Source: Gammaproteobacteria bacterium
GTDB lineage: Bacteria > Pseudomonadota > Gammaproteobacteria > Burkholderiales > Burkholderiaceae_C
Length of the DNA: 64,000 bases
Direction of reading: 5' to 3'
Assembly: GCA_018828125.1 (NCBI GenBank)
Contig: JAHJWB010000018.1
Span: forward strand, 94,849 to 158,848
Shown here piece by piece: positions 24,779-33,889 of the stretch. The notes under the pieces were generated by a model that saw only the letters and a list, made by a program, of their open reading frames with translations, did no database searches and had not been told where the DNA came from. Positions within the stretch are counted from its first letter, which is position 1, and each line of letters opens with the position of its first letter. The translations under genes and the position numbers were made by a program.

Positions 24779-25402
24779 ATGCAGCACGCTCCATTTTTCT
24801 CTCTGCCGTCCGACACCGAGGTCATTGCCGCCGGTGAGGTGCTGCGCCGGCGCAATGAGGTGCTGACATCGGTCTTGCACCTGGAAACAGGCCGCGTGCT
24901 GCGCGGCGTGCTGGACGATGGCGTGATGCGCCACCAGTTGGGCGCAGTGGAGGGGCCGTTCTGGCTCGATGCAGCGTCGGCGCTGATGGACCTGCCGTTC
25001 CCCGTGGACATGGTGGCAGACACACGCCTGCTGGTGCGCCGCGTGCCCATCGAGGCATTTCGCCGCAGCCTTGACGCCCTGCCTGCCAATGCGCGGGGCC
25101 TGCTGCTGGACATGGCCAAGGGTTACCGCGAACAGTCCGAACTGGCGGTCAGCCGTCTGGCGCAGGACGCTGAATCGCGCTGCGCGCAGTGGCTGCTGAA
25201 CCACGCGAAGCCAGACCCCAGCGGTGCCATGCAGGTCACGCTGCACCAGCGCAAGCGCCTGATTGCGGCGCAATTGGGCATCGCCCCCGAGACCTTCTCG
25301 CGCGTGCTGCGCCATTTGCGGGAACTGGGCCTCATCCATGGCACCGGCAACGTGCTGAACCTGCCCCAACCGCGGGCGCTGCAGTCCATGGCGGGGTGTT
25401 GA
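24779..25402 (+). CDS. Crp/Fnr-family transcriptional regulator
   Basis: Protein of 207 residues with an N-terminal cyclic-nucleotide-binding-like domain (about 10-125) and a C-terminal helix-turn-helix (LIAAQLGIAPETFSRVLRHL near 165-184). The start at 24779 (MQHAPFFSLP) is taken since residues before it are not family-like. It has no N-terminal cysteine cluster, so an FNR-type iron-sulfur centre is unlikely; the ligand is unknown. It is divergent from the porin gene, its most likely target. A hairpin overlaps its stop. Confidence 0.88.
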   Translation: MQHAPFFSLPSDTEVIAAGEVLRRRNEVLTSVLHLETGRVLRGVLDDGVMRHQLGAVEGPFWLDAASALMDLPFPVDMVADTRLLVRRVPIEAFRRSLDALPANARGLLLDMAKGYREQSELAVSRLAQDAESRCAQWLLNHAKPDPSGAMQVTLHQRKRLIAAQLGIAPETFSRVLRHLRELGLIHGTGNVLNLPQPRALQSMAGC

Positions 25403-25412
25403 CAAACACCCC
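25393..25412 (+). terminator. Hairpin overlapping the Crp/Fnr stop
   Basis: GGGGTGTT (25393-25400), GACA loop, AACACCCC (25405-25412). The TGA stop lies at its centre. No T tract follows, so the terminator role is tentative. Confidence 0.4.
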
Positions 25413-25500
25413 CTGAGGCGCTTTGCGCCTTCACCCCTCTCTCGCTGCGCGGGAGGGGGACGCACCCGGTGGCCTGGCAAAGCCAGTTCCACGGGTGCAC
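25406..25500. repeat. GC-rich hairpin repeat and leader of the PAS-GGDEF gene
   Basis: Contains CCCCCTGAGGCGCTTTGCGCC and CTCTCGCTGCGCGGGAGG, short hairpins of the CCCCC...GAGGGGG style seen also inside xdhA (32351-32419). CACCCGGTGGCCTGGC with GCCAGTTCCACGGGTG makes a third stem (25465-25498). The rest of the 25403-25732 gap holds no gene and should carry the promoter of the GGDEF gene. Confidence 0.5.
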
Positions 25501-25732
25501 TGACCTCGTCCACGCCAGTTTCAGAGGCGGGCGTGCGGCGCAAGGTAGGGGGTGACGATTGGTCCTTTGCCGCGTTCTGGGTCAGGGTTTTTCCTTGGGG
25601 TGAAGTGAGGGTTCCACCCAAGCCCCGGGCCGAAGGGGCTGCGTATATTTGTTGGGACTAGCCCGGTTTGACCTGTCCCATGAACAACGCCCACCCTCTG
25701 CGCCCGCATGGCGCCTGCCACCCGGAGTGTCC

Positions 25733-27841
25733 ATGACACCCTCGACCACCCCCGCGCCGCCACACGACGCGCCGGGCTGGCGGGTGCCCGGAACCCTGGT
25801 GTTGCGGCTGATGCTGGTGGCGGTGCTGGCCGTGGCTTTGTCGGGTGCGTTGTCTGCCTGGCTGGTCACCCGCGCATCGGGGCAAGAGGCCGTGCGCCGC
25901 ATGGTGGCCCAGCAGACCGACGAGGTCGAGGTGGTAGCCCGACTGCTGGCCAGCAAGATAGAGCAGAGCCAGAAAGTGCTGCGCACTGTGGCGGCTGGCA
26001 TCACACCGGCCATGCTCGAATCCCCCTCCACGCTGGAGTGGATCCTGCAGCAGGGGCTGCCTGCCGTGCAGTTTTTTGACGCCATGCAAGTGGCCCGCGA
26101 CAACGGCGAACTGCGCATCAACCTGCGTGCCGGACGGCTCGAAAAAGCCGCCGACCTGGACCCGGCCGAGCGCGATGCCTTGCGCCGCACCCTGGTAGAC
26201 GGCAAGCCCCTGGTGTCCGAGCTGATCGCTGTGCGCACCAGCGGAGCGCGGGTGATGTTCACCATGCCGCTGCACCGCGAAGACGGCACGGTGCTGGGCG
26301 TGGTGGCGGGCGTGCTGCGGCTGCAGTCGCAGGGCCTGCTCCCGCCCTCCATGGCCCTGCCCGCGCGCGAGGATTCGCGGCTCATTGTCTTCACGCGGGA
26401 CGGCACCATCCTGTCGCACTCCGACCCCAGCCGCATCCTGGGCCAGGTGCGCGATGAGCCGGGCCTCGCCCCCGTCTATGCCCAGTGGCAAAGCCAGGCG
26501 CAGCCCGTGGTGGGCCGGGGCGCCACCCATATGCAGCCCGATCACATCGTCAGCATGGCAGGCATGCCGCTGCCGCAGTGGATCGTGGCACGGGTCAGCC
26601 ATTCGCAGGCGTTGCTGGAACCTCTGCAGGGCGCGCAGCGCGAGGCGTGGTGGCTGGCTGCAGCCAGCATGCTGCTGTGCATGCTGCTGGTGGCCGCCAT
26701 CATGGCGTTTATGGCGCAGCCCCTGGCCCAGCTGACCCACAGCGCCGGCCGCATGCTGAAGCCACAAGCGCGCACTTCAGACCCACCGATAGACCTGGTG
26801 TGGCCACGCGCGGGCGGCGAGGTGGGCGAGCTGGTGCGGGTGTTTGAGGGGCTGGTGCGCCAGGGCCGGCAACAGCAGTTGACCCATTCGACACTGGACG
26901 GGCAGTTTCAGGCCATTCTGGACAACGCGTCGGTAGGCATCGTCATATCGCGCCAGGGCATGCTGGACGTGGTGGGGCGCCAGGCCAGCGTGATGCTGGG
27001 CTACGGCCCTGGTGAATTGCAAGGTCGCCCCGCAAGCACCCTGCACGCCACCGAAGCCGACTACGCCCGCCTGGGCGAACGCGTGCAGGCTGAGTTTGCT
27101 GCGCACGGCACGTTTGACGGTGATGTGTGTTTTACGCGCAAGGACGGCACCCCCGTTTGGGCCCGCGTGCAGGGCCGCGGCGTGCGGCCCGGTGAGATGG
27201 ACGGCGGCACGGTCTGGATTCTGGAAGACATCACCGCCGCGCGCGAGGCGCAGGTGCAACTGGCGTGGGAGCAAACCCATGATGCGCTCACCCAGCTATA
27301 CAACCGTGCCGCGTTTGATGAACGCCTGGGCGCGCTGCTGGCCGAACGCTCGGCCCGCCCACGCGTGATGGATGCCCAGGGGCAAGAGCTGCACGGCCAT
27401 GGCGTGGTGTTGTTCATGGACCTCGACCACTTCACGGTCGTGAACGACATCGCTGGGCACGACGCGGGCGACGACGTGCTGCGCCACGTGGCCCGTTTGC
27501 TCGAATCGCAAGTGCGCCAGATCGGCTGGGCTGCGCGTCTGGGGGGGGATGAATTTGCGGTGGTGTTGCCGGGCTGCGCGCTGGCGCGGGGCCAGGCGGT
27601 GGCCGAGCAATTGCGTGCATCGGTTCAGGCGTGGGAGCCGTCTTATCAGGGGCGTAGCTTTACGCTGGGGGTGAGCATTGGGCTAGTGGTGCTGGATGCG
27701 AGTTTGCAGGATGTGCCCTCGGTGCTGTATGCGGCAGACATGGCGTGTTACGACGCCAAGCGGGCGGGGCGTAATCGGGTGGAGACGCGGCATGCGAATC
27801 AGGCGACTGCGTCGGGGCGGATGGTGTTGGGGCCTGTGTGA
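25733..27841 (+). CDS. Membrane-anchored PAS-GGDEF diguanylate cyclase
   Basis: Sensor protein of 702 residues that should make c-di-GMP. Order: first membrane segment about 20-43, extracytoplasmic Cache-like sensor about 45-300, second membrane segment 305-330, PAS domain from about 387 (FQAILDNASVGIVIS), GGDEF domain from about 520 with LFMDLDHF and an intact LGGDEF near 604. There is no RxxD inhibitory site just before GGDEF. The start at 25733 follows CGGAG; an upstream frame is not needed. The gene stands alone between hairpin repeats. The sensed ligand is unknown. Confidence 0.9.
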   Translation: MTPSTTPAPPHDAPGWRVPGTLVLRLMLVAVLAVALSGALSAWLVTRASGQEAVRRMVAQQTDEVEVVARLLASKIEQSQKVLRTVAAGITPAMLESPSTLEWILQQGLPAVQFFDAMQVARDNGELRINLRAGRLEKAADLDPAERDALRRTLVDGKPLVSELIAVRTSGARVMFTMPLHREDGTVLGVVAGVLRLQSQGLLPPSMALPAREDSRLIVFTRDGTILSHSDPSRILGQVRDEPGLAPVYAQWQSQAQPVVGRGATHMQPDHIVSMAGMPLPQWIVARVSHSQALLEPLQGAQREAWWLAAASMLLCMLLVAAIMAFMAQPLAQLTHSAGRMLKPQARTSDPPIDLVWPRAGGEVGELVRVFEGLVRQGRQQQLTHSTLDGQFQAILDNASVGIVISRQGMLDVVGRQASVMLGYGPGELQGRPASTLHATEADYARLGERVQAEFAAHGTFDGDVCFTRKDGTPVWARVQGRGVRPGEMDGGTVWILEDITAAREAQVQLAWEQTHDALTQLYNRAAFDERLGALLAERSARPRVMDAQGQELHGHGVVLFMDLDHFTVVNDIAGHDAGDDVLRHVARLLESQVRQIGWAARLGGDEFAVVLPGCALARGQAVAEQLRASVQAWEPSYQGRSFTLGVSIGLVVLDASLQDVPSVLYAADMACYDAKRAGRNRVETRHANQATASGRMVLGPV

Positions 27842-27849
27842 GTGAAGTT

Positions 27850-27911
27850 TTTAGTGTTTTTGGCCTCTGGCGCTTGTCCAGCAAGCGCGACTAGCTATTG
27901 TTTTTGTAGTT
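27850..27911 (-). repeat. AGCGCT palindromic element, copy 6
   Basis: GCGCTTG (27870-27876) and CAAGCGC (27882-27888) form the stem with GGCCTCTG on one side and TAGCTATTG on the other, matching the consensus in reverse. It lies just after the PAS-GGDEF gene. Confidence 0.75.
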
Positions 27912-27937
27912 CCTGAATTTTGCCGGTATCCGCTCCG

Positions 27938-28735
27938 GTTGAGCTTGTCGAAATCTGGGCGCCGCTCGCGAGCTCGCGGATTGAGCCGCATGCCTGTGCT
28001 TGGGACGGAGGCCGGGAGTCGCCCGGCGTGCGAGTAACTTTCTTTCGCTTTGCTCGACAAGAAAGTCACCAAAGAAAGGGCGACCCCCAGTCTGCGACCC
28101 CCACGCGTTGCGTGAGGGCAACCTGCGTCGGGGCGGTTGTGGGGTGCGCCGTGGAACTCACTTCGCGCTGCGCGCTACGTTCAGACAGCCACGACGAGCT
28201 AGACAACGAGGCATGCGCGCTTCGACGCGCATGCTCACCCCACAACCGCCCCGACGCAGGCGCAGCCAGCAGGGGTTTGGACATCCGAACATCCGAACAT
28301 CCACACGGGCCGTTGCTTCGCTCGGCCCAGTATGCGCAGCGCGTGGCGCTTGCACCCGCCAGGTTGTGCCGAGCGAAGCAAAGGCCCGTGTGGATGTTTT
28401 CTCCCCAGCCCCTCTGTATGCGCCGAGGAGCGCAGCGGGCGGGGTGGCATGTGTGCCGAAGGACACACATGCTTCGTGATCTGATTCGTCGCAGTTGTTT
28501 GAACGAAGCTGCACAGCAGCGCAGTGAGTTCTGCGACGCACCCCGTCCGCGAGCACCACAGGTTGCCCCAGCGCACAGCGCTGGGGACGCAGACAGCGGG
28601 GTCGCCTTTTCTTTGGTGACTTTCATTTGGCGACGCAAAAGAAAGCCACTGCGCCGCCGGGCGCACACCCCGGCCTCCGCCCTTTAGCCAAGCATGCTGC
28701 TTCACCAGCACGCCCAGGCTTCGACAAGCCCGAAC
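27938..28735. repeat. 800-bp mosaic of nested inverted repeats
   Basis: Outer arms 27938-27960 and 28712-28735 both read inward as GTT...GCTTGTCGAA. The next pair, 28061-28087 and 28598-28624 (GAAAGTCACCAAAGAAA), matches in 26 of 27 bases. Inside are a hairpin with 24 of 24 matching bases (28123-28146 with 28236-28259, CTGCGTCGGGGCGGTTGTGG) and another with 28 of 29 (28298-28326 with 28368-28396). No frame through it looks like a protein. It fills most of the 1-kb gap between the PAS-GGDEF and xdhB genes and is best described as a non-coding repetitive element. Confidence 0.75.
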
Positions 28736-28779
28736 GGTAGGGGCGGTACCCAGGCTCAGCCCAAACGGGTTAGGGAACT

Positions 28780-28840
28780 GAAAAGCTACTAAAAATATAG
28801 CTATCAGCGCTTACTGCATAAGCGCTACAAGCCAAAAACA
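28780..28840 (+). repeat. AGCGCT palindromic element, copy 7
   Basis: AGCGCTTA (28806-28813) and TAAGCGCT (28819-28826), preceded by ATATAGCTATC and followed by ACAAGCCAAAA. It abuts the xdhB stop and could terminate the xdhAB transcript. Confidence 0.85.
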
Positions 28841-28841
28841 C

Positions 28842-31262
28842 TCAATCCCCCAACCGCCCCAACGCCCGCAACACATTCTCCGCCGTCGCAGGCGCCGTCA
28901 GTACCACGGGCTGGCCCGCCTGGTCTACGCTGCGCCCCGCAGCCACTGCATTGCGCAGCGCTTCATACACGCTGATCGCCAGCATGAACGGCGGCTCCCC
29001 CACCGCCTTGCTGCCACCCACGTTGTCTTCCCGATTGGCCTCTGGCCAGAGCGCCACTTTGAAGTGCGCGGGGATGTCGCCCGTCGCCGGGATCTTGTAG
29101 GTGCTGGGCGCGTGGGTGGCCAAGTAGCCCTTGTCGTTCCACACCAGTTGCTCGGTCGTGAGCCAGCCCATGCCCTGCACAAAACCACCTTCGATCTGCC
29201 CGATGTCGATGGCCGGGTTGATGCTGTGGCCCACGTCGTGCAGGATGTCCACGCGGGTCACGCGGCTCTCGCCCGTCAGGGTGTCGATCACCACCTCGGA
29301 GCACGCCGCGCCGTAGCTGAAGTAATAAAAAGGCCGGCCCGTGAGCGTGGCCTTGTCGTAGTGGATCTTCGGCGTGCGATAGAAACCGTCGCTCCACAGC
29401 TGGATGCGGTTGGCATACGCCTCCTTCACCACGGCGTCGAAAGCGCGTACTTGCTTGGGCGAGATCACCTGGCCGCCCTCAAAGCGGACGGCGCCTGCGC
29501 CGCAGGTGTCGAGCCCGGCCACGAAAGAGGCGATGTTGTCGCGCACATTGCGCGCCGCAAACTGTGCGGCGCGGCCGTTCAGGTCGGTGCCGCTGCTGGC
29601 GGCCGTGGCGCTGGCGTTTGGCACCTTGCTGGTGTCGCTGGCCGTGACCAGCACGCGGTGCAGGGGCACACCCAACTCGTCGGCCACGATCTGCGCCACT
29701 TTGGTGTGCAGGCCCTGGCCCATTTCGGTGCCGCCGTGGTTCACCTGCACGCTGCCGTCGGTGTACACATGCACCAGTGCGCCCGCCTGGTTGAACAGCG
29801 TGGCCGTAAAGCTGATGCCGAACTTGACGGGTGTGATGGCCAGGCCGCGCTTGAGCACGGGCTGCAAGGCGTTCCAGGCGGCAATGTCGGCCTGGCGCTT
29901 GCGGTAGTCGGCATCGCGCTCTAGCTGGGGCAGCAACGCATGCAGGATGTTGTCCTCTACCGTCATCTGGTAGTGCGTGACGTTACGGCCGCTGCTGGCG
30001 TCCTGGCCGTACAGGTTGGCCATGCGCACGTCCTGTGCGTCAAGACCAATGGCGCGGGCGATGTCGCCCAGGATGGCCTCGATCACGATCACGCCCTGCG
30101 GGCCACCGAAGCCGCGGAACGCGGTGTGGCTCTGTGTGTTGGTCTTGCAGCGGTACGACGCGATTTCCACATCGCTCAGGTAGTAGGCGTTGTCGCTGTG
30201 GAACACGGCCCGGTCGGCCACGGGGCCGGACAGGTCGGCGCTGAAGCCGCAGTTGGCGGCCATCTGCAGCTTCAGGCCCGTGATGCGGCCGGTGTCGTCA
30301 AAACCCACGTCGTATTCGTACGCAAACGGGTGTCGTTTGCCGGTGACCATGAAGTCTTCATCGCGGTCCAGCCGCAGCTTGACGGCGCGGCCGAACTTGT
30401 GGGCGGCCACGGCAGCCCACACGGCCAGATGGCCGGCCTGGGTCTCCTTGCCGCCAAAGCCCCCGCCCATGCGGCGGCATTCCACCTTCACGGCGTGGTT
30501 GTCAATGCCGAGGGCGTGTGCCACCCAGTGCTGCACCTCGCCGGGGTGCTGGGTGCTGGAGTAGATCCACCACTGCTTTTGCTCCAGCGGCAGGGCGTAG
30601 GCGATCTGGCCTTCCAGGTAGAAGTGCTCCTGCCCGCCCACCTCGAACGCGCCTTGCAGGCGATGGGGCGATTGCGCAAGGCCCGTGGCGGCGTTACCCC
30701 GGCGCACGAACACGGGGGGTAACACGTAGCTTTCGGCCTTGAGCGCGTCGTGCACCGAGAGCACGGCGGGCAGTGGGATGATGTCGAGCTTCACAGAGCG
30801 CACGGCGCGGCGCGCCTGCATCACCGAGTCGGCCACCACCAGGCCGATGACCTGTCCGATGTGCTGCACGGTGTCGTGCGCAAACACGGGCTCGTCGTGC
30901 GCGAAGGCGGCCAGCAGCTTGTCGCCCGGCACGTCGGCCGCCAGCACCACGCCGCGCACGCCGGGCAGGGCGAGGGCGGCGCTGGCGTCCACGCCGTTCA
31001 GCGTGCCGTGGGCCACGGTGGAGAGAATCGGCGCCGCGTACAGCGTGCCTTTGACCTCCGGCAGGTCGTCGATGTAGTGGGCCGCGCCCGCCACTTGGGC
31101 GCGGGCGCTTTCGTGGATGTGCGACTGGCCCATGGCGCGGGTGCTGGCGGGGGCACTTGGCTGCGGTGCTGCCAGGGGCTCGGCGGCATGGGCGTCGGCA
31201 GCAGCGACCATGGGGTCTTCCACCGCGTCGCGGCTGACAGAGATGGATTCGCGCTGGTTCAT
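28842..31262 (-). CDS. xdhB: Xanthine dehydrogenase, molybdenum-binding subunit
   Basis: Catalytic large subunit (806 residues) of the heteromeric xanthine dehydrogenase oxidising hypoxanthine to xanthine and urate. It shows the two-domain Mo-cofactor binding architecture: GQEHFYLEGQIAYA and RRMGGGFGGKE in the first half, TAFRGFGGPQGV, NHGGTEMGQGLHTK and the catalytic-Glu region VGGSKAVGEPPFML near the end. The start at 31262 overlaps the xdhA stop by four bases (ATGA), so subunits are coupled. The N-terminal 45 residues are an Ala/Pro-rich extension before the conserved region. Confidence 0.95.
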   Translation of the reverse strand: MNQRESISVSRDAVEDPMVAAADAHAAEPLAAPQPSAPASTRAMGQSHIHESARAQVAGAAHYIDDLPEVKGTLYAAPILSTVAHGTLNGVDASAALALPGVRGVVLAADVPGDKLLAAFAHDEPVFAHDTVQHIGQVIGLVVADSVMQARRAVRSVKLDIIPLPAVLSVHDALKAESYVLPPVFVRRGNAATGLAQSPHRLQGAFEVGGQEHFYLEGQIAYALPLEQKQWWIYSSTQHPGEVQHWVAHALGIDNHAVKVECRRMGGGFGGKETQAGHLAVWAAVAAHKFGRAVKLRLDRDEDFMVTGKRHPFAYEYDVGFDDTGRITGLKLQMAANCGFSADLSGPVADRAVFHSDNAYYLSDVEIASYRCKTNTQSHTAFRGFGGPQGVIVIEAILGDIARAIGLDAQDVRMANLYGQDASSGRNVTHYQMTVEDNILHALLPQLERDADYRKRQADIAAWNALQPVLKRGLAITPVKFGISFTATLFNQAGALVHVYTDGSVQVNHGGTEMGQGLHTKVAQIVADELGVPLHRVLVTASDTSKVPNASATAASSGTDLNGRAAQFAARNVRDNIASFVAGLDTCGAGAVRFEGGQVISPKQVRAFDAVVKEAYANRIQLWSDGFYRTPKIHYDKATLTGRPFYYFSYGAACSEVVIDTLTGESRVTRVDILHDVGHSINPAIDIGQIEGGFVQGMGWLTTEQLVWNDKGYLATHAPSTYKIPATGDIPAHFKVALWPEANREDNVGGSKAVGEPPFMLAISVYEALRNAVAAGRSVDQAGQPVVLTAPATAENVLRALGRLGD

Positions 31263-32854
31263 ACCACTTCCTCCAGACGGAAGTTCTCCACACTCACCGC
31301 GTCTTCGCCCTGGCTCTCCAGCCAGAAGCGCTGCAGCAGGCTGGCCAGCACCGTGCGGCGGTAGGCGCCACTGGCGCGCATGTCCGAGATCGGGTTGAAC
31401 TCGGTTTTCAGCGCGTGCGCAGCACGGGCAACGGTGTCGGCGTTCCAGGGTTGGCCGACGAGCGCGGCTTCGGTCCGGGGTGCGCGGGCCGGGGTGGCTG
31501 CGACGCCCCCTGCGCCGATGCTGGCGCGGCGCACCACGTTGGCTTCGATGTCGAGGTTGACGACCAAACACACCGCCGAGATGTCATCGTCAAACCGTTT
31601 GGAAACCTTGTACGCGCGAAGCGCCTCCGTCACACTGGGGCGGGGGACCACGATGCGCACCAGCAGCTCGTCCGGCGCCATCACGTTCTGGCGGTAGCCG
31701 GTGTACAGGTCTTCCAGCGCCAGGGTGCGTTCGCCGCGCACGCTGGCCAGCACCACCTGGGCGCGCAGGGCAATCAGCAGCGGCATCGAATCGCCAATGG
31801 GCGAGCCGTTGGCCACGTTGCCGCCCAGCGTGCCCGAGTTGCGCACTGGCAGGCCCGCAAAGCGCGTGGCAAAGGTGCGCAACTGCGGCCACTGCGACAC
31901 CAGCGCGGCAAAGGCGTCGGTCAACGTAACGGCAGCGCCGAGGGTGATGTGGTGCGCGTCCTGCTGCACCGTGCGCAGCTCGGCCACACGCGTCACGTCC
32001 AGGATGCGGTCGTACTGCTTGTGCTGCTTGGTCACCCACAGGCCCACATCGGTGCAGCCCGCCACCACCTGCGCCGCAGGGTGTGCGGCCCGTGCAGCCA
32101 GCAGGTCGGTCAGTGTGGTGGGAGAAATATAAGAAGAATTGGACTCTAGCGCTTGATGGTTAAGCGCTAGCAGCTCTAATTTTTGTAGCACCAGGGGTTC
32201 GTTCACGGCCATCGCGGGCAGAGCGGCCATTTGCTGGGCCGCGTCCAGAATGGGGCGGTAGCCGGTGCAACGGCACAGGTTGCCGGAGAGTTCTTCTTGC
32301 GCCAGTTCGCGGGTGATGGGCTGGCCGTGGCACACATGGTCGAGCGCCGACGGGCCGCCCCTAGGCGCGAGGGCCCCCTCGGGGGGCAGCGAACCACACG
32401 CAGTGGGGAGCGTGGGGGCGATGTACTTCTGGTACATGCCAAAGAGGCTCATCACGAAGCCTGGCGTGCAGAAGCCACATTGGGAGCCGTGGCACTGAAC
32501 CATCGCTTCCTGAGCGGGATGCAAGGTGATGGATTGCCTGGCAGCGGAGGCGTCATCGCCAACCGGCTGAATCAGCGGGTCTTCCGCGAGGTCCTCCACC
32601 GTCCACAGTGCCATGCCGTTCACCGAATGCGCCAGGCGGATGCAGCTGTTGACTGCGCTGTAGTGCAGCTTGCCATCGCGCGCCTCGCCCAGCACCACGG
32701 TGCAGGCGCCGCAGTCGCCTTCGCCGCAGCCCTCCTTGGTGCCGGTGCAGCCCAGGTCTTCGCGGAGCACCTCCAGCAGCGTGCGGTCGGGTGGTACATT
32801 GCCCAGCGCCACAGGCTGGCCGCGGCGCAGGAATTGCAAGGGTTGGGTGGTCAT
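31259..32854 (-). CDS. xdhA: Xanthine dehydrogenase, FeS/FAD subunit
   Basis: Electron-transfer subunit, 531 residues from the ATG at 32854 (MTTQPLQFLR). The first [2Fe-2S] cluster is bound by C43, C48, C51 and C71 (GCGEGDCGAC), the second by C126, C129, C194 and C196 (QCGFC, NLCRC). The FAD domain from about 245 has VAGCTDVG and LGGNVANGSPIGD. Two extra stretches are translated repeats: residues 146-168, between the two Cys pairs of cluster II, from a GC-rich repeat (32351-32419), and 222-242, in the linker to the FAD domain, from an AGCGCT palindrome (32131-32190). It is divergent from a LysR regulator. Confidence 0.93.
   Translation of the reverse strand: MTTQPLQFLRRGQPVALGNVPPDRTLLEVLREDLGCTGTKEGCGEGDCGACTVVLGEARDGKLHYSAVNSCIRLAHSVNGMALWTVEDLAEDPLIQPVGDDASAARQSITLHPAQEAMVQCHGSQCGFCTPGFVMSLFGMYQKYIAPTLPTACGSLPPEGALAPRGGPSALDHVCHGQPITRELAQEELSGNLCRCTGYRPILDAAQQMAALPAMAVNEPLVLQKLELLALNHQALESNSSYISPTTLTDLLAARAAHPAAQVVAGCTDVGLWVTKQHKQYDRILDVTRVAELRTVQQDAHHITLGAAVTLTDAFAALVSQWPQLRTFATRFAGLPVRNSGTLGGNVANGSPIGDSMPLLIALRAQVVLASVRGERTLALEDLYTGYRQNVMAPDELLVRIVVPRPSVTEALRAYKVSKRFDDDISAVCLVVNLDIEANVVRRASIGAGGVAATPARAPRTEAALVGQPWNADTVARAAHALKTEFNPISDMRASGAYRRTVLASLLQRFWLESQGEDAVSVENFRLEEVV
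32131..32190 (-). repeat. AGCGCT palindromic element, copy 8, inside xdhA
   Basis: TAGCGCTT (32147-32154) and AAGCGCTA (32162-32169) make an almost intact stem, with CTACAAAAATTAGAGCTGC on the gene-sense side. It is read through in xdhA as ELLALNHQALES, joining the iron-sulfur and FAD domains. The usual TAGCT has become GAGCT, keeping the frame open. Confidence 0.85.
32351..32419 (-). repeat. GC-rich repeat read in frame in xdhA
   Basis: On the gene strand it runs GCCCCCACGCTCCCCACTGC to GGGGCGGCCCG with a CCCCCCGAGGGGG palindrome in the middle. The pattern is one I associate with intergenic repeats of Comamonadaceae. It is translated as about 23 Pro/Gly/Ala-rich residues (CGSLPPEGALAPRGG) in a loop where other XdhA proteins have a short turn. 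Confidence 0.65.
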
Positions 32855-32918
32855 GACGGATGCCGCTTCTTCGATTGCTATCAATTCATCAGAGGGTAGG
32901 GCGCCCTGAGGCCCCCAG

Positions 32919-32936
32919 CATAAGTACAAGCTTATG
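32919..32936. promoter_or_regulatory. LysR-type operator between xdhA and the regulator
   Basis: CATAAGTACAAGCTTATG has six-base inverted arms CATAAG/CTTATG around six bases, lying 20 bases before the LysR start and 65 before xdhA. Position and symmetry fit a LysR-type recognition site. Confidence 0.6.
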
Positions 32937-32956
32937 ACATCAATGCACGCACTGCT

Positions 32957-33889
32957 ATGAGAGACCACGCCCTTTTCGACAAGATAGACCTCCATCTCAT
33001 AAGGGTCTTGCACACCGTGCTCACTGAACGCAGCGTATCGAGGGCCGCCGTCCGCTTGGGCATGCACCAGCCGGCGGTGTCGGCTGCGCTCAAACGCCTG
33101 CGTGACCTGGCGGGCGACCCGCTGCTGGTGCGCTCTGGCGCCAGCATGATGCCCACTGACGCCGCGCTGCGCATGGTGGAACCTGCCGGGGCCATCCTGC
33201 GGTCGGCTGAGGCGCTGTTCTCCGACGCCCGGGGGTTTGACCCGCGCACCGCCACCCGCACTTTTCGCGTGGCCGCCAGCGACTACCTCGACCCGCTGTT
33301 CCTGCCCCAACTGGTGGCCCGCATCAAGGTCGAGGCACCCTTGTGCCCCATCGAAATCCTGCCCCTGTCGGCCGACACGCACTACCACGCGCACCTGGCA
33401 CAAGGTGAGGTGGACGTGGTGATCGGCAACTGGCCCCAGCCGCCCGACGACCTGCACATGGGCCGCCTGTTTGGCGACGAGGTGGTGTGCCTGGTCGGCA
33501 AAGACCACCCCGCCGTGCGGCGCGGCTGGGACGTGGAAAGCTGGCTGGCCGCGGAGCACATTGCACCCACGCCCACCCACCCCGGCGCACGGGGCGTGAT
33601 CGATGCGCACCTGGACGGACTGGGCATGCAGCGCCACATCACGGCGCGCTGCGCGCATTTCAGTCTGATCCCCAGCATCGTGGCATCGAGCTTGCTTGTG
33701 CTGACCACGGGCCGCCAATATTGCGAGCGTTATGTGGAGCAACTACCGCTGGCCATCCTGCCGTGCCCGGTGCCGTTCCCCCGGCTCATGTACTACCAGC
33801 TGTGGCATGCGCGCACGCACCATTCGGCGGCGGCCGCCTGGTTGCGCGACTGTGTGAAGACCGTGGCCGCTTCGCTACGAAAAGAATAG
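32957..33889 (+). CDS. LysR-family regulator, probable xdhAB activator
   Basis: Protein of 310 residues. The winged helix at 5-65 (RVLHTVLTERSVSRAAVRLGM, VSAALKRLRDLAGDPLLVR) is of the NodD/PcpR-like subgroup; the effector domain spans about 95-300. It is divergent from xdhA with 102 bases between starts and a dyad in that gap. Target and effector (xanthine, hypoxanthine or urate) are inferred from position only. Its TAG stop is formed by palindromic element copy 9. Confidence 0.9.
   Translation: MRDHALFDKIDLHLIRVLHTVLTERSVSRAAVRLGMHQPAVSAALKRLRDLAGDPLLVRSGASMMPTDAALRMVEPAGAILRSAEALFSDARGFDPRTATRTFRVAASDYLDPLFLPQLVARIKVEAPLCPIEILPLSADTHYHAHLAQGEVDVVIGNWPQPPDDLHMGRLFGDEVVCLVGKDHPAVRRGWDVESWLAAEHIAPTPTHPGARGVIDAHLDGLGMQRHITARCAHFSLIPSIVASSLLVLTTGRQYCERYVEQLPLAILPCPVPFPRLMYYQLWHARTHHSAAAAWLRDCVKTVAASLRKE

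Noticed and set aside
27920..28711. Several overlapping open frames on both strands before xdhB
   Set aside because: All are translations of the nested inverted repeats; frames mirror each other and look like no known protein.
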